From the NCBI RefSeq assembly GCF_041906005.1, contig NZ_JAYRJY010000001.1:372001-436000 (forward strand): a stretch of DNA of 64,000 nt. Direction: 5' to 3'. The notes beneath the pieces were generated by a model that was given only the letters and a program-made list of their open reading frames with translations, made no database searches and was not told the origin of the DNA. The DNA is from Ferrovibrio sp041906005. GTDB lineage: Bacteria; Pseudomonadota; Alphaproteobacteria; Ferrovibrionales; Ferrovibrionaceae. Positions 8,505 to 16,374 of this stretch are shown in pieces; within the stretch, counting starts at the first letter, position 1, and every line of letters starts with the position of its first letter. The position numbers were made by a program, and so were the translations under genes.

Positions 8505-8531
8505 AATCATATGTGTACATATAATATGATT
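8505..8531. promoter_or_regulatory. 27-bp inverted repeat between fpr and the divergent thioesterase gene
   Basis: AATCATAT (8505-8512) and ATATGATT (8524-8531) are exact inverted copies separated by 11 bp (GTGTACATATA). The site lies in the 264-bp divergent promoter region and overlaps a TATAAT-like sequence at 8520-8525, so a bound regulator could control either gene. The regulator is unknown. Confidence 0.45.
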
Positions 8532-8701
8532 CCGTCGCCTTGAACAGCCTGATATTTACTTTCCCCACCCGGAATCAAGCATTGATGTCAATCAACACAG
8601 TGGCCCTGTTTATTGTCCGGACCGGGCAACGCGACGCTGCTGCCATGATGCTGTCAGCAGGGCTGGCCTAGTGTCTGGTTCTCACCAGATCGGGCCCCAC
8701 A

Positions 8702-9202
8702 ATGACCGCCACCCTCACCGCCTCCCCAAGCAGTGCCTCCCCAGACACCGCCTCCCCGATCTCCGCACCCACCGCGCTCGACCGCATCCCGATGCCGCCC
8801 TCTGCCGCCCTGCTCGGCTGGCACATGCTGGATCACGATGCCGAACGCGGCTGGGTGCGCGTCGGCTTTCAGGCCCGGCCCGAGTTCCGCAATCCGGCCG
8901 GCTTCGTCCAGGGCGGAATGCTGGCCGCCATGCTGGACGACACGATGGGGCCGGCCATCTGGCTCAAGACCGATGGCGCATTGTTCAGCACCACCATCGA
9001 CCTGACGATCAGCTTTCTCAACCCGGCCAATCCCGGCCTGCTGATCGGCGAGGCCAGCGTGGTGCAGCATGGCCGCACCATCGCCTTCCTCGAAGGCCGC
9101 CTCAGCGATGTCCAGGGCCGCCTGCTCTGCCGCGCCACCGCCAGCGCGCGGCTGGTGCCGGCCGGCAGGATCACCGACACTTCACCGGTCAGTGCGGCGT
9201 AG
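8702..9202 (+). CDS. PaaI-family hotdog thioesterase
   Basis: The protein is 166 residues with a low-complexity Thr/Ser/Pro N-terminus (residues 1-25) before a 4HBT hotdog domain. The pattern NPAGFVQGGMLAAMLDDTMGPAIW supplies the GG turn and the Asp of the active site, and TIDLTISFLNPA is the paired strand. It would hydrolyse an acyl-CoA whose identity cannot be read from the sequence. It is divergent from fpr and overlaps the 3' end of the convergent DUF4239 gene by 14 nt. An alternative start at Met31 (IPMPPSAALL) would remove the low-complexity lead. Confidence 0.82.
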   Translation: MTATLTASPSSASPDTASPISAPTALDRIPMPPSAALLGWHMLDHDAERGWVRVGFQARPEFRNPAGFVQGGMLAAMLDDTMGPAIWLKTDGALFSTTIDLTISFLNPANPGLLIGEASVVQHGRTIAFLEGRLSDVQGRLLCRATASARLVPAGRITDTSPVSAA

Positions 9203-9992
9203 CCTTCATCCGTTCGATGCTGCCATGCAGGCGTTGAAACGGATCAGGCCCGATCTGCACCGCGCCGCGATAGGGATGGTCGAATGACACGATCAGGAAA
9301 ATGACCAGACCGAATGCGGTCGCCACCAGGCTGGTGGCGACCATATGAAAACCGCGATGCGGCGCGCCGAAGATCCAGCAGAAGCCAAGGGAAATCAGCC
9401 CGCCCAGCAATTGCACGACCCAGATGCTGGGATTCAACGCCTCATCGGCCGCCAGCAGGCGTTTCTTCCGTGCTTCATAGGCATCGTGCAGGCGGCTGAG
9501 CATTTCCTGCAACAACGCCGCCGACTTGGCATCGTTGGGCAGGGATTTCGCCAGCAACTCAGCGACCTCTTCCAGCAGCATTGCGCCATTCTCGCTGACC
9601 GGCCGGCCGGCCGCCATGGCCGGCCACTCCTCGCCGACCACCGTTTCGACATACAGTTCCAGCCGCCGCCCCACCTCGTCGCCGGGCCATGATTCCAACA
9701 GCCGGCTTGACCGGTAGAGATTGGCGATCTGCGACGCCTCGTCTACCGCGACCTCGCCGGCATTGTTGTAATTCTCCCACGCGGCGACCGCGATAAAAGC
9801 GAGCAGCACGGCGTAAATGATACCGACGGTGGAGGCCATATAGATGGTGGCATCCCGGTTCTCATCCCGCAGCCGGGCCGGCACCAGCCGGAAGATCAGC
9901 ACCTGCCCGGCCAGTCCCAGCAGGGTAAAGAACCCGACCACCACCGGCCCCACGATATATCCCGGATGACCATAGAAGAAATCAGCCAGCAT
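9189..9992 (-). CDS. DUF4239 (bestrophin-like) membrane protein, copy 2
   Basis: This 267-residue protein has hydrophobic helices at about 11-32 and 48-70, a long soluble helical middle part, and two further helices near 195-245. The pattern DATIYMASTVGIIYAVLLAFIAVAAWENYNNA matches the DUF4239 / bestrophin-like family. It is the same length as the neighbouring upstream copy and clearly homologous throughout, so the pair arose by tandem duplication. Ion-channel function is suggested only by distant similarity to bestrophins. The 3' end overlaps the convergent thioesterase gene. Confidence 0.8.
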   Translation of the reverse strand: MLADFFYGHPGYIVGPVVVGFFTLLGLAGQVLIFRLVPARLRDENRDATIYMASTVGIIYAVLLAFIAVAAWENYNNAGEVAVDEASQIANLYRSSRLLESWPGDEVGRRLELYVETVVGEEWPAMAAGRPVSENGAMLLEEVAELLAKSLPNDAKSAALLQEMLSRLHDAYEARKKRLLAADEALNPSIWVVQLLGGLISLGFCWIFGAPHRGFHMVATSLVATAFGLVIFLIVSFDHPYRGAVQIGPDPFQRLHGSIERMKATPH

Positions 9993-10023
9993 GGATCTGC
10001 CCTCGCCCGGTATGTTCGACCGA

Positions 10024-10827
10024 TCAGCGCAAGGTCGCCTTCATTCGCTCGATATCGCCCAGCACCATGATGAATTCGTCGGGCCTGATCTGCACCGCGC
10101 CGCGAAATGGCAGGTCGAAGGACACGATCAAAAACATCACCAGCCCGAATGTGGCGGCCACGAGGCTGCTGACGAAGAGATGGAAGCCGCGATGCGGCGT
10201 GCCGAAGATCCAGCAGAACAGCATCGAGATCAGGCCGCCAAACAGCACCACGACCCATACGCTGGGTTCCAGTTCCTCTTCGGCGGCCAGCAGACGGTCG
10301 CGCCGGGCATCGTAGAGGTCATTCAGGCGGGTCAGCATTTCCTGCATCAAGGCGACGGATTTCGGATCCGACGGCGTGTCCGCCATCATCACACCTGCCA
10401 CCTGCTCCAGCAGGATCCAGCCCTTGTTGCCGATCATGCCGCCAGAGGCCATCGCCGGCCATTCTTCCTCGATGACGGTGCGCACATACTGCTCCATCAG
10501 CCGGTCCATGGCCTCGCTGACGTCGGGATCGAGCATGCGGCTGTCGCGGTAGAGATCGCCCAGTTCGGCGGCCTCCTTGCGCGCCACCTCGCCGGCCTTG
10601 TTGAAGCTTTCCCAGGCCGCGACGGCGATGAAGGCCAGCAACACGGCATAAATGACGCCGACGATCGAAGCCATGTAGACCGTGGCGTCCTTGTTCTCGA
10701 GCCGCAACTGCGCCGGCACCAGCCGGAACGCCGCCAACTGCCCGGTAATGCCGACCAGGATGAAAAAGCCGACCACCACCGGGCCGACAATGAAACTTGG
10801 ATAGCCGTACAGGAATTCGTTCAGCAT
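10024..10827 (-). CDS. DUF4239 (bestrophin-like) membrane protein, copy 1
   Basis: This 267-residue protein is read from the ATG at 10827, which has a GAAGGG ribosome-binding site and gives exactly the length of its downstream paralogue; an in-frame start at 10866 would add 13 unmatched residues. Helices and motifs are as in copy 2, including YMASIVGVIYAVLLAFIAVAAWE and CWIFGTPHRGFH. It lies 31 nt upstream of copy 2 on the same strand, so both are likely co-transcribed and may form a hetero-oligomer. Their biological role is unknown. Confidence 0.8.
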   Translation of the reverse strand: MLNEFLYGYPSFIVGPVVVGFFILVGITGQLAAFRLVPAQLRLENKDATVYMASIVGVIYAVLLAFIAVAAWESFNKAGEVARKEAAELGDLYRDSRMLDPDVSEAMDRLMEQYVRTVIEEEWPAMASGGMIGNKGWILLEQVAGVMMADTPSDPKSVALMQEMLTRLNDLYDARRDRLLAAEEELEPSVWVVVLFGGLISMLFCWIFGTPHRGFHLFVSSLVAATFGLVMFLIVSFDLPFRGAVQIRPDEFIMVLGDIERMKATLR

Positions 10828-10947
10828 ATGCCTGCCCTTCCCCTTTGCGGTTGCAGCAACAGGCATCTGTGCGGACCACCATGGCCCTTCAAGTTCGGCT
10901 AGCGCGCTTTCCCTTCCGGCATATAACGGCCGTGCGGCATAGCCGCC

Positions 10948-11664
10948 TCAGCGGCCCTTCAGTTTGCGCCACGCCTCGAAATCCACCTTGGTCTGCGGAT
11001 CGGTGGCGGGATAGAGGCCGCGGATCGAGCGGCCGGCCAGCACCTGCTCGGTGACGAAATCCTCGAATGCCGTCATCTCGACGGCCTCGGTGGCGATCTC
11101 GTCGGCGATCTCGGCCGGGATCACCATCACGCCATCGGCATCGCCCACGATCACGTCGCCGGGAAACACCGGCGCATCGCCGCAGCCGATCGGCACGTTG
11201 ATGTCGATGGCCTGATGCAGCGTCAGGTTCGTCGGCGCCGAGGGCCGGCTGTGGAAGGCGGGAATCCGGAGTTGCGCGATTTCGCCGGAATCGCGGAAGC
11301 CGCCATCGGTGACCACGCCGGCCACGCCGCGCACCATCAGGCGCGAGACCAGGATCGAGCCGGCCGAGGCCGCGCGGGCATCCTTGCGGCTATCCATCAC
11401 CAGCACGGCACCGGGCGGGCAGATCTCCACCGCCTTGCGTTGCGGATGTTCAGGATTCTGGAACACGGTGATCGGGTTGAGGTCCTCGCGGGCGGGCATG
11501 TAGCGCAGGGTGAAAGCCTCGCCCACCATGGTTGGCAGCGACGGATTGAGCGGCTTCACATCCTGGATGAACTGGTTGCGCAGGCCGCGTTTGTAGAGCG
11601 CGGTGGCCAGCGTGGCGGTGCTGACGGTCTTCAGCTTGTCACGGGTTTCGGGCTTCAGGGGCAT
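10948..11664 (-). CDS. RraA-family protein (aldolase/decarboxylase-like)
   Basis: The 238-residue protein has the RraA/HMG-aldolase core: GEAFTLRY near the N-terminus, the GAVLVMDSR strand, the GVVTDGGFRDSGEI loop (metal and substrate site, with the conserved GxxTDGxxRD pattern) and PGDVIVGDADGVMVIP. Canonical E. coli RraA inhibits RNase E, but members with an intact TDGGxRD loop are usually divalent-metal aldolases or oxaloacetate decarboxylases. It follows the dehydratase gene by 15 nt, so it probably processes the 2-keto-3-deoxy acid made by that enzyme (inference). It is the last gene of a three-gene operon. Confidence 0.83.
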   Translation of the reverse strand: MPLKPETRDKLKTVSTATLATALYKRGLRNQFIQDVKPLNPSLPTMVGEAFTLRYMPAREDLNPITVFQNPEHPQRKAVEICPPGAVLVMDSRKDARAASAGSILVSRLMVRGVAGVVTDGGFRDSGEIAQLRIPAFHSRPSAPTNLTLHQAIDINVPIGCGDAPVFPGDVIVGDADGVMVIPAEIADEIATEAVEMTAFEDFVTEQVLAGRSIRGLYPATDPQTKVDFEAWRKLKGR

Positions 11665-11679
11665 GTCGTCTGATCCTGC

Positions 11680-13419
11680 TCAGAAAATGTCGGGTTCGCG
11701 CACCGGCGCGCCGAAGGCGGTTTCGAGGAAATCAAAATCGCAGCCCTGGTCGGCCTGTTTGATATGCTTGGAAAACATCCAGCCATAGCCGCGTTCGTAG
11801 CGCGGTTCGGGCTGTTTCCATTCGGCTCGGCGTCTGGCCAGCTCGGCCTCGGGCACATCGAGCGAGATGCTGCGCTTGTCCACATCGATGCTGATGATAT
11901 CGCCATTACGCACCAGACAAAGCGGCCCGCCGATATAGGATTCCGGCGCCACATGCAGGATGCAGGCGCCATAGCTGGTGCCGCTCATGCGCGCATCGGA
12001 AATGCGCACCATGTCGCGCACGCCCTGCTTCACCAGCTTCTTCGGGATCGGCAGCATGCCCCATTCCGGCATGCCGGGGCCGCCCAATGGGCCCGCGTTA
12101 CGCAGGATCAGCACATGGTCGGCGGTGACATCGAGGCTCTCGTCCTCCACCGCCTTCTTCATCGACGGATAATCGTCGAAGACCAGCGCCGGACCGGAAT
12201 GCTTGAGGAAACGCGGCTCGCAGGCGCTGGGCTTGATCACGCAGCCGTCGGGCGCGAGATTGCCTTTCAGCACCGCCAGCGCCCCCTCGGCATAGATCGG
12301 ATCGTCCACACTGCGGATCACGTCGTCGTTGTAGACCTGGGCATGGGCGATGTTCTCGGCGAGCGTTTCGCCCGTCACCGTCACGGCATCGAGATGCAGA
12401 TGCGGTTTGATGCGTCCCATCAGGGCCGGCAGGCCGCCGGCATAGAAGAAATCCTCCATCAGGTAGGCCTCGCCCGAGGGCCGGATATTGGCGATCACCG
12501 GCACCTTGCGCGAGGCGATCTCGAAATCCTCCAGGCTGATATCCTGCCCGGCGCGGCGGGCCATGGCGATCAGGTGGATGATGGCATTGGTGGAGCAGCC
12601 CATAGCCATGGCCACGGCAATGGCATTCTCGTAGGCCTTGCGGGTCTGGATCTTCTGCGGCGTCAGGTCTTCCCACACCATCTCGACGATGCGGCGGCCG
12701 CACTCGCTGCTCATGCGGATGTGGTTGGCATCGGCGGCGGGAATGGACGACGCGCCCGGCAGGGTCATGCCGATGGCTTCGGTGATCGCCATCATGGTGG
12801 CGGCCGTGCCCATGGTCATGCAGGTGCCATAGCTGCGGGCGATGCCGGCCTCGATGTCGTTCCAGTCGCGGTCGGAGATGTTGCCGGCACGGCGTTCATC
12901 CCAGAATTTCCAGGCATCCGAGCCCGAGCCGAGGATCTTGCCCTTCCAGTTGCCGCGCAGCATGGGGCCGGCCGGCAGGTAGATCATCGGCAGGCCGGCG
13001 CTGGTGGCGCCCATCATCAGGCCGGGCGTGGACTTGTCGCAGCCGCCCATCAGCACCACGCCATCCACTGGATGGGAGCGGATCAGTTCCTCGGTCTCCA
13101 TCGCCAGCATGTTGCGATAGAGCATGGTGGTTGGCTTAACGAAGCTTTCCGACACCGAGATGGCGGGCAGTTCGATGGGCAGGCCGCCGGCCTGCAGCAC
13201 ACCGCGCTTCACGTCTTCCACGCGATGCTTGAAATGGGCGTGGCAGGGGTTGATGTCGGACCAGGTGTTGACGATGGCGATCAGCGGCTTGCCGGTCCAT
13301 TCGATGGAGGCATAGCCCATCTGCATGATGCGCGAGCGGTGACCGAAGCTGCGCAGGTCGTCGGGCGCGAACCAGCGCGCTGAGCGTAGTTGATCGGGGG
13401 TCTTCTTTTTGTCTGCCAT
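11680..13419 (-). CDS. IlvD/Edd-family sugar-acid dehydratase, L-arabinonate dehydratase-like
   Basis: The 579-residue protein belongs to the IlvD/Edd family. Cys59 (NPCHAH), Cys127 (GGCDKSTPG) and Cys200 (GTCMTMGTA) are where, as I recall, the characterised Rhizobium L-arabinonate dehydratase holds its [2Fe-2S] cluster, and a Ser in ARMSG near residue 479 fits the catalytic base. The length of about 580 and the N-terminal RSARWFAPDDLRSFGHRSR also fit pentonate dehydratases better than IlvD. It would dehydrate an aldonic acid to a 2-keto-3-deoxy acid. It lies between the Bug receptor gene and the RraA-like gene. Exact substrate (L-arabinonate, D-xylonate or another) is not decided by sequence. 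Confidence 0.85.
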   Translation of the reverse strand: MADKKKTPDQLRSARWFAPDDLRSFGHRSRIMQMGYASIEWTGKPLIAIVNTWSDINPCHAHFKHRVEDVKRGVLQAGGLPIELPAISVSESFVKPTTMLYRNMLAMETEELIRSHPVDGVVLMGGCDKSTPGLMMGATSAGLPMIYLPAGPMLRGNWKGKILGSGSDAWKFWDERRAGNISDRDWNDIEAGIARSYGTCMTMGTAATMMAITEAIGMTLPGASSIPAADANHIRMSSECGRRIVEMVWEDLTPQKIQTRKAYENAIAVAMAMGCSTNAIIHLIAMARRAGQDISLEDFEIASRKVPVIANIRPSGEAYLMEDFFYAGGLPALMGRIKPHLHLDAVTVTGETLAENIAHAQVYNDDVIRSVDDPIYAEGALAVLKGNLAPDGCVIKPSACEPRFLKHSGPALVFDDYPSMKKAVEDESLDVTADHVLILRNAGPLGGPGMPEWGMLPIPKKLVKQGVRDMVRISDARMSGTSYGACILHVAPESYIGGPLCLVRNGDIISIDVDKRSISLDVPEAELARRRAEWKQPEPRYERGYGWMFSKHIKQADQGCDFDFLETAFGAPVREPDIF

Positions 13420-13477
13420 TATCCCTACTCAGCAAATGCAGGCGGCAGGATCACCCGCCGCCTGCGATTCCTGTTGC

Positions 13478-14452
13478 TTATTCGGCGGCGATCTTGCCGG
13501 TTTCGATCACGCTCTTCCAGCGGGCAATTTCGGCGGCGAGGAAGCTTTCGAATTCCTTGCCGGTATTGGCCACCACGTCGAAGCCGATGTCGTTGAACTT
13601 GGCCGTGCTGTCGGCTGTTTTCAGGCCGGCGATGATCTGGCTTTCCAGCTTGGCCCGCACATCTGCCGGCAGGCCCTTGGGGGCGGCGGCGGCCTGCCAG
13701 GAATAGACATCAACGCCCTTCACGCCTGCTTCCGCCATGGTCGGCACGTCAGGTAGCACCGCGGTACGCTTCTCGGCGGTAACGGCCAGCGCCTTCAGCT
13801 TGCCGGCCTTCACATGGTTGGCGATGGCGCCCAGATTCTGGAACGAGACATTGGCATGGCCGCCGATCAGGTCGGTAATCGCCGGCGCACCACCCTTATA
13901 GGGTACATGCACGCCGGTCACGCCGGTCTTCTGCATGAACAGGGCCGCGGTCAGGTGATCGGACGAGCCAGTGCCAGACGAGGCGAACGACACCTTGTCA
14001 GGGTTCTGTTTCATATAGGCGATCAATTCGGCGACGCTGTTGGCCGGAAAGCCGGGATGGGCGACCAGCACGTTGGGCGTGCGCACGGCAACGCTGAGCA
14101 GATCGAAATCCTTCAGCGGATCGTATTTCAGATCCTTGAACAGGGCCGGATTGATGGCGTAGACGCCGATCGAACCGACCAGCAGGGTGTAGCCATCGGG
14201 CTTGGCCTGCTTGACCAGCCCGGCGCCGAGCGAGCCGTTGGCCCCGGCGCGGTTGTCGATGATCACGGTCTGGCCGATGGTCTCGCCCAGCTTGGCGGCG
14301 ATCTGGCGGCCGGTGATGTCGGAGGCGCCGCCGGCGGGGAACGGCACGACGATAGTGATGGTGCGGTCGGGGTAGCCGGCGGCCAGCACGGCGGGCGCGG
14401 CGGCGAATATGGCGGCGGCCAGGGCAGCCGCCAGGATACGGATGGGTTTCAT
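13478..14452 (-). CDS. Bug/TctC-type tripartite tricarboxylate transporter substrate-binding protein (orphan)
   Basis: The 324-residue protein has a signal peptide (hydrophobic residues 5-24, cleavage after an Ala-rich stretch near AAG) and Bug landmarks: YPDRTITIVVPFPAGGASDITGR near the mature N-terminus, VIIDNRAGANGSLG, and VPYKGGAPAITDLIGG. No TctA or TctB membrane partners are in the window, which is common because many Bug receptors are orphan genes. It begins the dehydratase-RraA operon, so it probably captures or senses the sugar acid that the operon degrades. A perfect palindrome lies 38 nt upstream of the start. Confidence 0.9.
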   Translation of the reverse strand: MKPIRILAAALAAAIFAAAPAVLAAGYPDRTITIVVPFPAGGASDITGRQIAAKLGETIGQTVIIDNRAGANGSLGAGLVKQAKPDGYTLLVGSIGVYAINPALFKDLKYDPLKDFDLLSVAVRTPNVLVAHPGFPANSVAELIAYMKQNPDKVSFASSGTGSSDHLTAALFMQKTGVTGVHVPYKGGAPAITDLIGGHANVSFQNLGAIANHVKAGKLKALAVTAEKRTAVLPDVPTMAEAGVKGVDVYSWQAAAAPKGLPADVRAKLESQIIAGLKTADSTAKFNDIGFDVVANTGKEFESFLAAEIARWKSVIETGKIAAE

Positions 14453-14489
14453 GGGGTTCCTCCTCGGTCTTGTTATACCCGCATTGAAA

Positions 14490-14505
14490 CACTAATGCAT
14501 TAGTG
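14490..14505. promoter_or_regulatory. Perfect 16-bp palindrome, probable GntR operator
   Basis: CACTAATGCATTAGTG is an exact 16-bp palindrome in the intergenic region between the leftward Bug-dehydratase-RraA operon and the rightward gntR gene. Its size and symmetry fit a FadR-subfamily GntR dimer. It is well placed to control both directions, so autoregulation plus repression of the catabolic operon is the likely scheme. Confidence 0.7.
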
Positions 14506-14634
14506 CGTCAATTCGGGTGGCGTGCTAGAACATGCCAGAAAAGTGGCCTGCCCCCTTCGCGCGCCGGCGACGGCTTTGCCTTCCCGCCCGGGCCGCGGAC
14601 GGGTTAAACAGGAGAACCTTGAGACAGGGAATCG

Positions 14635-15333
14635 ATGGGCAGCTTCACCTCCAGCCTGCAGCCGACCCGCGACCGCACCCGCCATGCGGCGCCGCAGGTG
14701 TTCGAGCAGCTGCGCGAGGCGATCATCAGCCTGGAGCTGGCGCCGGGCACGGTGCTGTCGCGGCAGGAGCTGCAGCTGCAGTTTGGACTGAGCTCCACCC
14801 CGATCCGCGACGCGCTGATGAAGCTGGCCGAGGAATCCCTGGTCGACATCTTCCCCCAGCACGCCACCATGGTGAGCAGGATCGACCTGGACCATGCCCG
14901 CCAGGCCGCCTTCCTGCGCCGCTCTATCGAGGTGGAGGCGGCCCATGACCTGGCCAGCCAGCCAGATCCCGAGCTGGTCGCGCGGCTGCGGCAGAATCTG
15001 AAGCTGCAGAGGGCTTTTGCCGAAGCCGGCGACCTGGCGCAGTTCAGCGCCACCGACCGCGCCATGCACCGCATGATGTATGACGCCGCGGGCGTGCCCG
15101 ATCTGTGGACGGTCATGCAGCGGCGCAACGGCCATATCGAACGGCTGCGCCGCCTGCACCTGCCGATGAAGGGCAAGGTGGACCAGACGATCCGGGATCA
15201 TGCCGCCATCGTGGAAGCCATCGCCGCCGGCGATCCGGCCACCGCCTGCCGGGAGGTGCGCGACCACCTGTCGCGGTCGCTGGCCTTCAGCGCCGAAATC
15301 CGCGCCCGCTTCCCGGGCTACTTCAAGGACTGA
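14635..15333 (+). CDS. GntR-family (FCD) transcriptional regulator
   Basis: The 232-residue protein has a winged helix at about residues 20-85 (APQVFEQLREAIISLELAPGTVLSRQEL ending in the STPIRDALMKLAEESLV recognition region) and an all-helical FCD ligand domain at about 95-225. Metal-binding His residues typical of FCD are present, for example in HRMMYDAAG and the late RDHAAIVEAI. It faces the sugar-acid operon across a perfect palindrome and most likely represses it until the sugar acid is present. The start ATG at 14635 is preceded only by a weak purine-rich stretch. Confidence 0.9.
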   Translation: MGSFTSSLQPTRDRTRHAAPQVFEQLREAIISLELAPGTVLSRQELQLQFGLSSTPIRDALMKLAEESLVDIFPQHATMVSRIDLDHARQAAFLRRSIEVEAAHDLASQPDPELVARLRQNLKLQRAFAEAGDLAQFSATDRAMHRMMYDAAGVPDLWTVMQRRNGHIERLRRLHLPMKGKVDQTIRDHAAIVEAIAAGDPATACREVRDHLSRSLAFSAEIRARFPGYFKD

Positions 15334-15345
15334 GGGGCCGCGCCC

Positions 15346-15672
15346 TCACATCATGTTGCGGGTGGCGGTCGGCAGGCTGACCACCAGGCCGTCCAGCGCC
15401 GGGGTCATGATAAGCTGGCAGCCCAGCCGCGAGGTCTTGGTCAGGCCGAAGGCGAGGTCGAGCATGTCTTCCTCGTCGGGCTTGGCGCCGGGCAGCTTGC
15501 CGTACCAGGCCGGATCGACGATCACGTGACAGGTGGAGCAGGCCAGCGAGCCCTCGCAGGCGCCCTCGATATCGATGCCGTGCTTGTGGGCGATCTCCAG
15601 GACCGACAGGCCGACCGGCGCCTCGACCTCGACGCGCTTTCCGTCCGGCTGGATGAAGGTCATTTTCGGCAT
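15346..15672 (-). CDS. [2Fe-2S] ferredoxin (Isc/adrenodoxin type)
   Basis: The 108-residue protein is read from the ATG at 15672. The cluster ligands are Cys39, Cys45, Cys48 (CEGSLACSTC) and Cys85 (RLGCQLIM), the adrenodoxin/Fdx spacing. The patterns DEEDMLDLAFGLTKTSRLGCQL and IEGACEGSLACSTCHVIVD match Fdx of the Isc system. It would be a single-electron carrier in Fe-S assembly or for an oxygenase or cytochrome P450. A cysteine desulfurase gene and a globin gene lie just upstream on the same strand, but no iscU, hscA or hscB is present here. Confidence 0.92.
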   Translation of the reverse strand: MPKMTFIQPDGKRVEVEAPVGLSVLEIAHKHGIDIEGACEGSLACSTCHVIVDPAWYGKLPGAKPDEEDMLDLAFGLTKTSRLGCQLIMTPALDGLVVSLPTATRNMM

Positions 15673-15742
15673 CAGGGACTCCGTGACTGGGGCGGGCGAG
15701 GATATATCGTCCCGGCCAGTCCGCTGCAAGGTTACCCCCGCC

Positions 15743-16183
15743 TCAGCCCTCTCCCGGCCGGGGGGCGGACTCCCGTTCGCGGATGGCGGCCTGCCAGTGG
15801 CGCAGGCGCTGGTCGACGAAGCCGGCCGCCTCCATCACCCGCTTCTGCCCGGCCGGCGGCAGGTTGGCCTCGGCGGCCTGGCGGAACAGGGTGAGCCAGC
15901 GGTCGAACTGGGCCTCGCTCATCCGCAGCTTGCCATGGGCGCTCATGACGCAGCCGGCATAACGGTCGGTCCCCAGCAGGACCCGGGACCAGAAATCGGT
16001 CACCACGGCGAGGTGGCCCTGCCAGTCCGGGATCACCGCCCGGAACATCGGACCCAGCAGCGGATCGGCATCGGCGGCGGCATAGAAGTCGCGCACCAGG
16101 GAGGCGACTTGCTCCTCCGTTGCCAGTGCAGTTTCCTGCTCCTCCGTCGCGGGGGCCTCTGCCTGTTCCTCAACCTCTGCCAT
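15743..16183 (-). CDS. Truncated hemoglobin, probable group III
   Basis: A 146-residue reading begins at the ATG at 16183 (MAEVEEQ...); a longer frame to 16297 adds a segment without family features. After an acidic, low-complexity lead of about 25 residues the globin core contains FYAAADADPLLGPMFRAVIPDW, FWSRVLLGTDRYAGCVMSAHGKL and FDRWLTLFRQAA, the pattern of group III (P-type) truncated hemoglobins. His83 is the candidate proximal haem ligand. Such globins handle oxygen or nitric oxide. It lies downstream of an AT-rich intergenic patch that could hold its promoter. Confidence 0.82.
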   Translation of the reverse strand: MAEVEEQAEAPATEEQETALATEEQVASLVRDFYAAADADPLLGPMFRAVIPDWQGHLAVVTDFWSRVLLGTDRYAGCVMSAHGKLRMSEAQFDRWLTLFRQAAEANLPPAGQKRVMEAAGFVDQRLRHWQAAIRERESAPRPGEG

Positions 16184-16304
16184 GACCGGCTCCCTGATCA
16201 CAAAACCGGGCTTACGGATAGCTGAGTCGGCCGCCGCCCGGCCTTGCGCAGGATCAAAACCGGGCAAATTCACCGCCCAGTACCAACGCCGGCCCAAGAC
16301 CGGA

Positions 16305-16374
16305 AAATCACTTTAATCAAATCAATTTATATAAATAACTTCAAATATTTAAATAAATAATATAATTCAAAACA
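16305..16374. other. AT-rich intergenic patch
   Basis: About 70 bp are almost pure A/T, in strong contrast to the surrounding GC-rich DNA. The patch begins at the cysteine desulfurase stop and ends upstream of the globin gene. Reading leftward it contains TTGATTTGATTAA, a partial match to an FNR-type site. It may be an UP-element-like promoter region for the globin or a leftover from an insertion; no coding potential is seen. Confidence 0.4.

Noticed and set aside
10948..11664. RNase E inhibitor RraA acting on the rne product in this window
   Set aside because: The protein has the metal-binding TDGGFRD loop and lies in a sugar-acid operon, so an enzymatic role is more likely.
15743..16297. 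Longer start for the truncated globin at 16297
   Set aside because: The extra 38 residues have no globin features and the ATG at 16183 fits the conserved length better.
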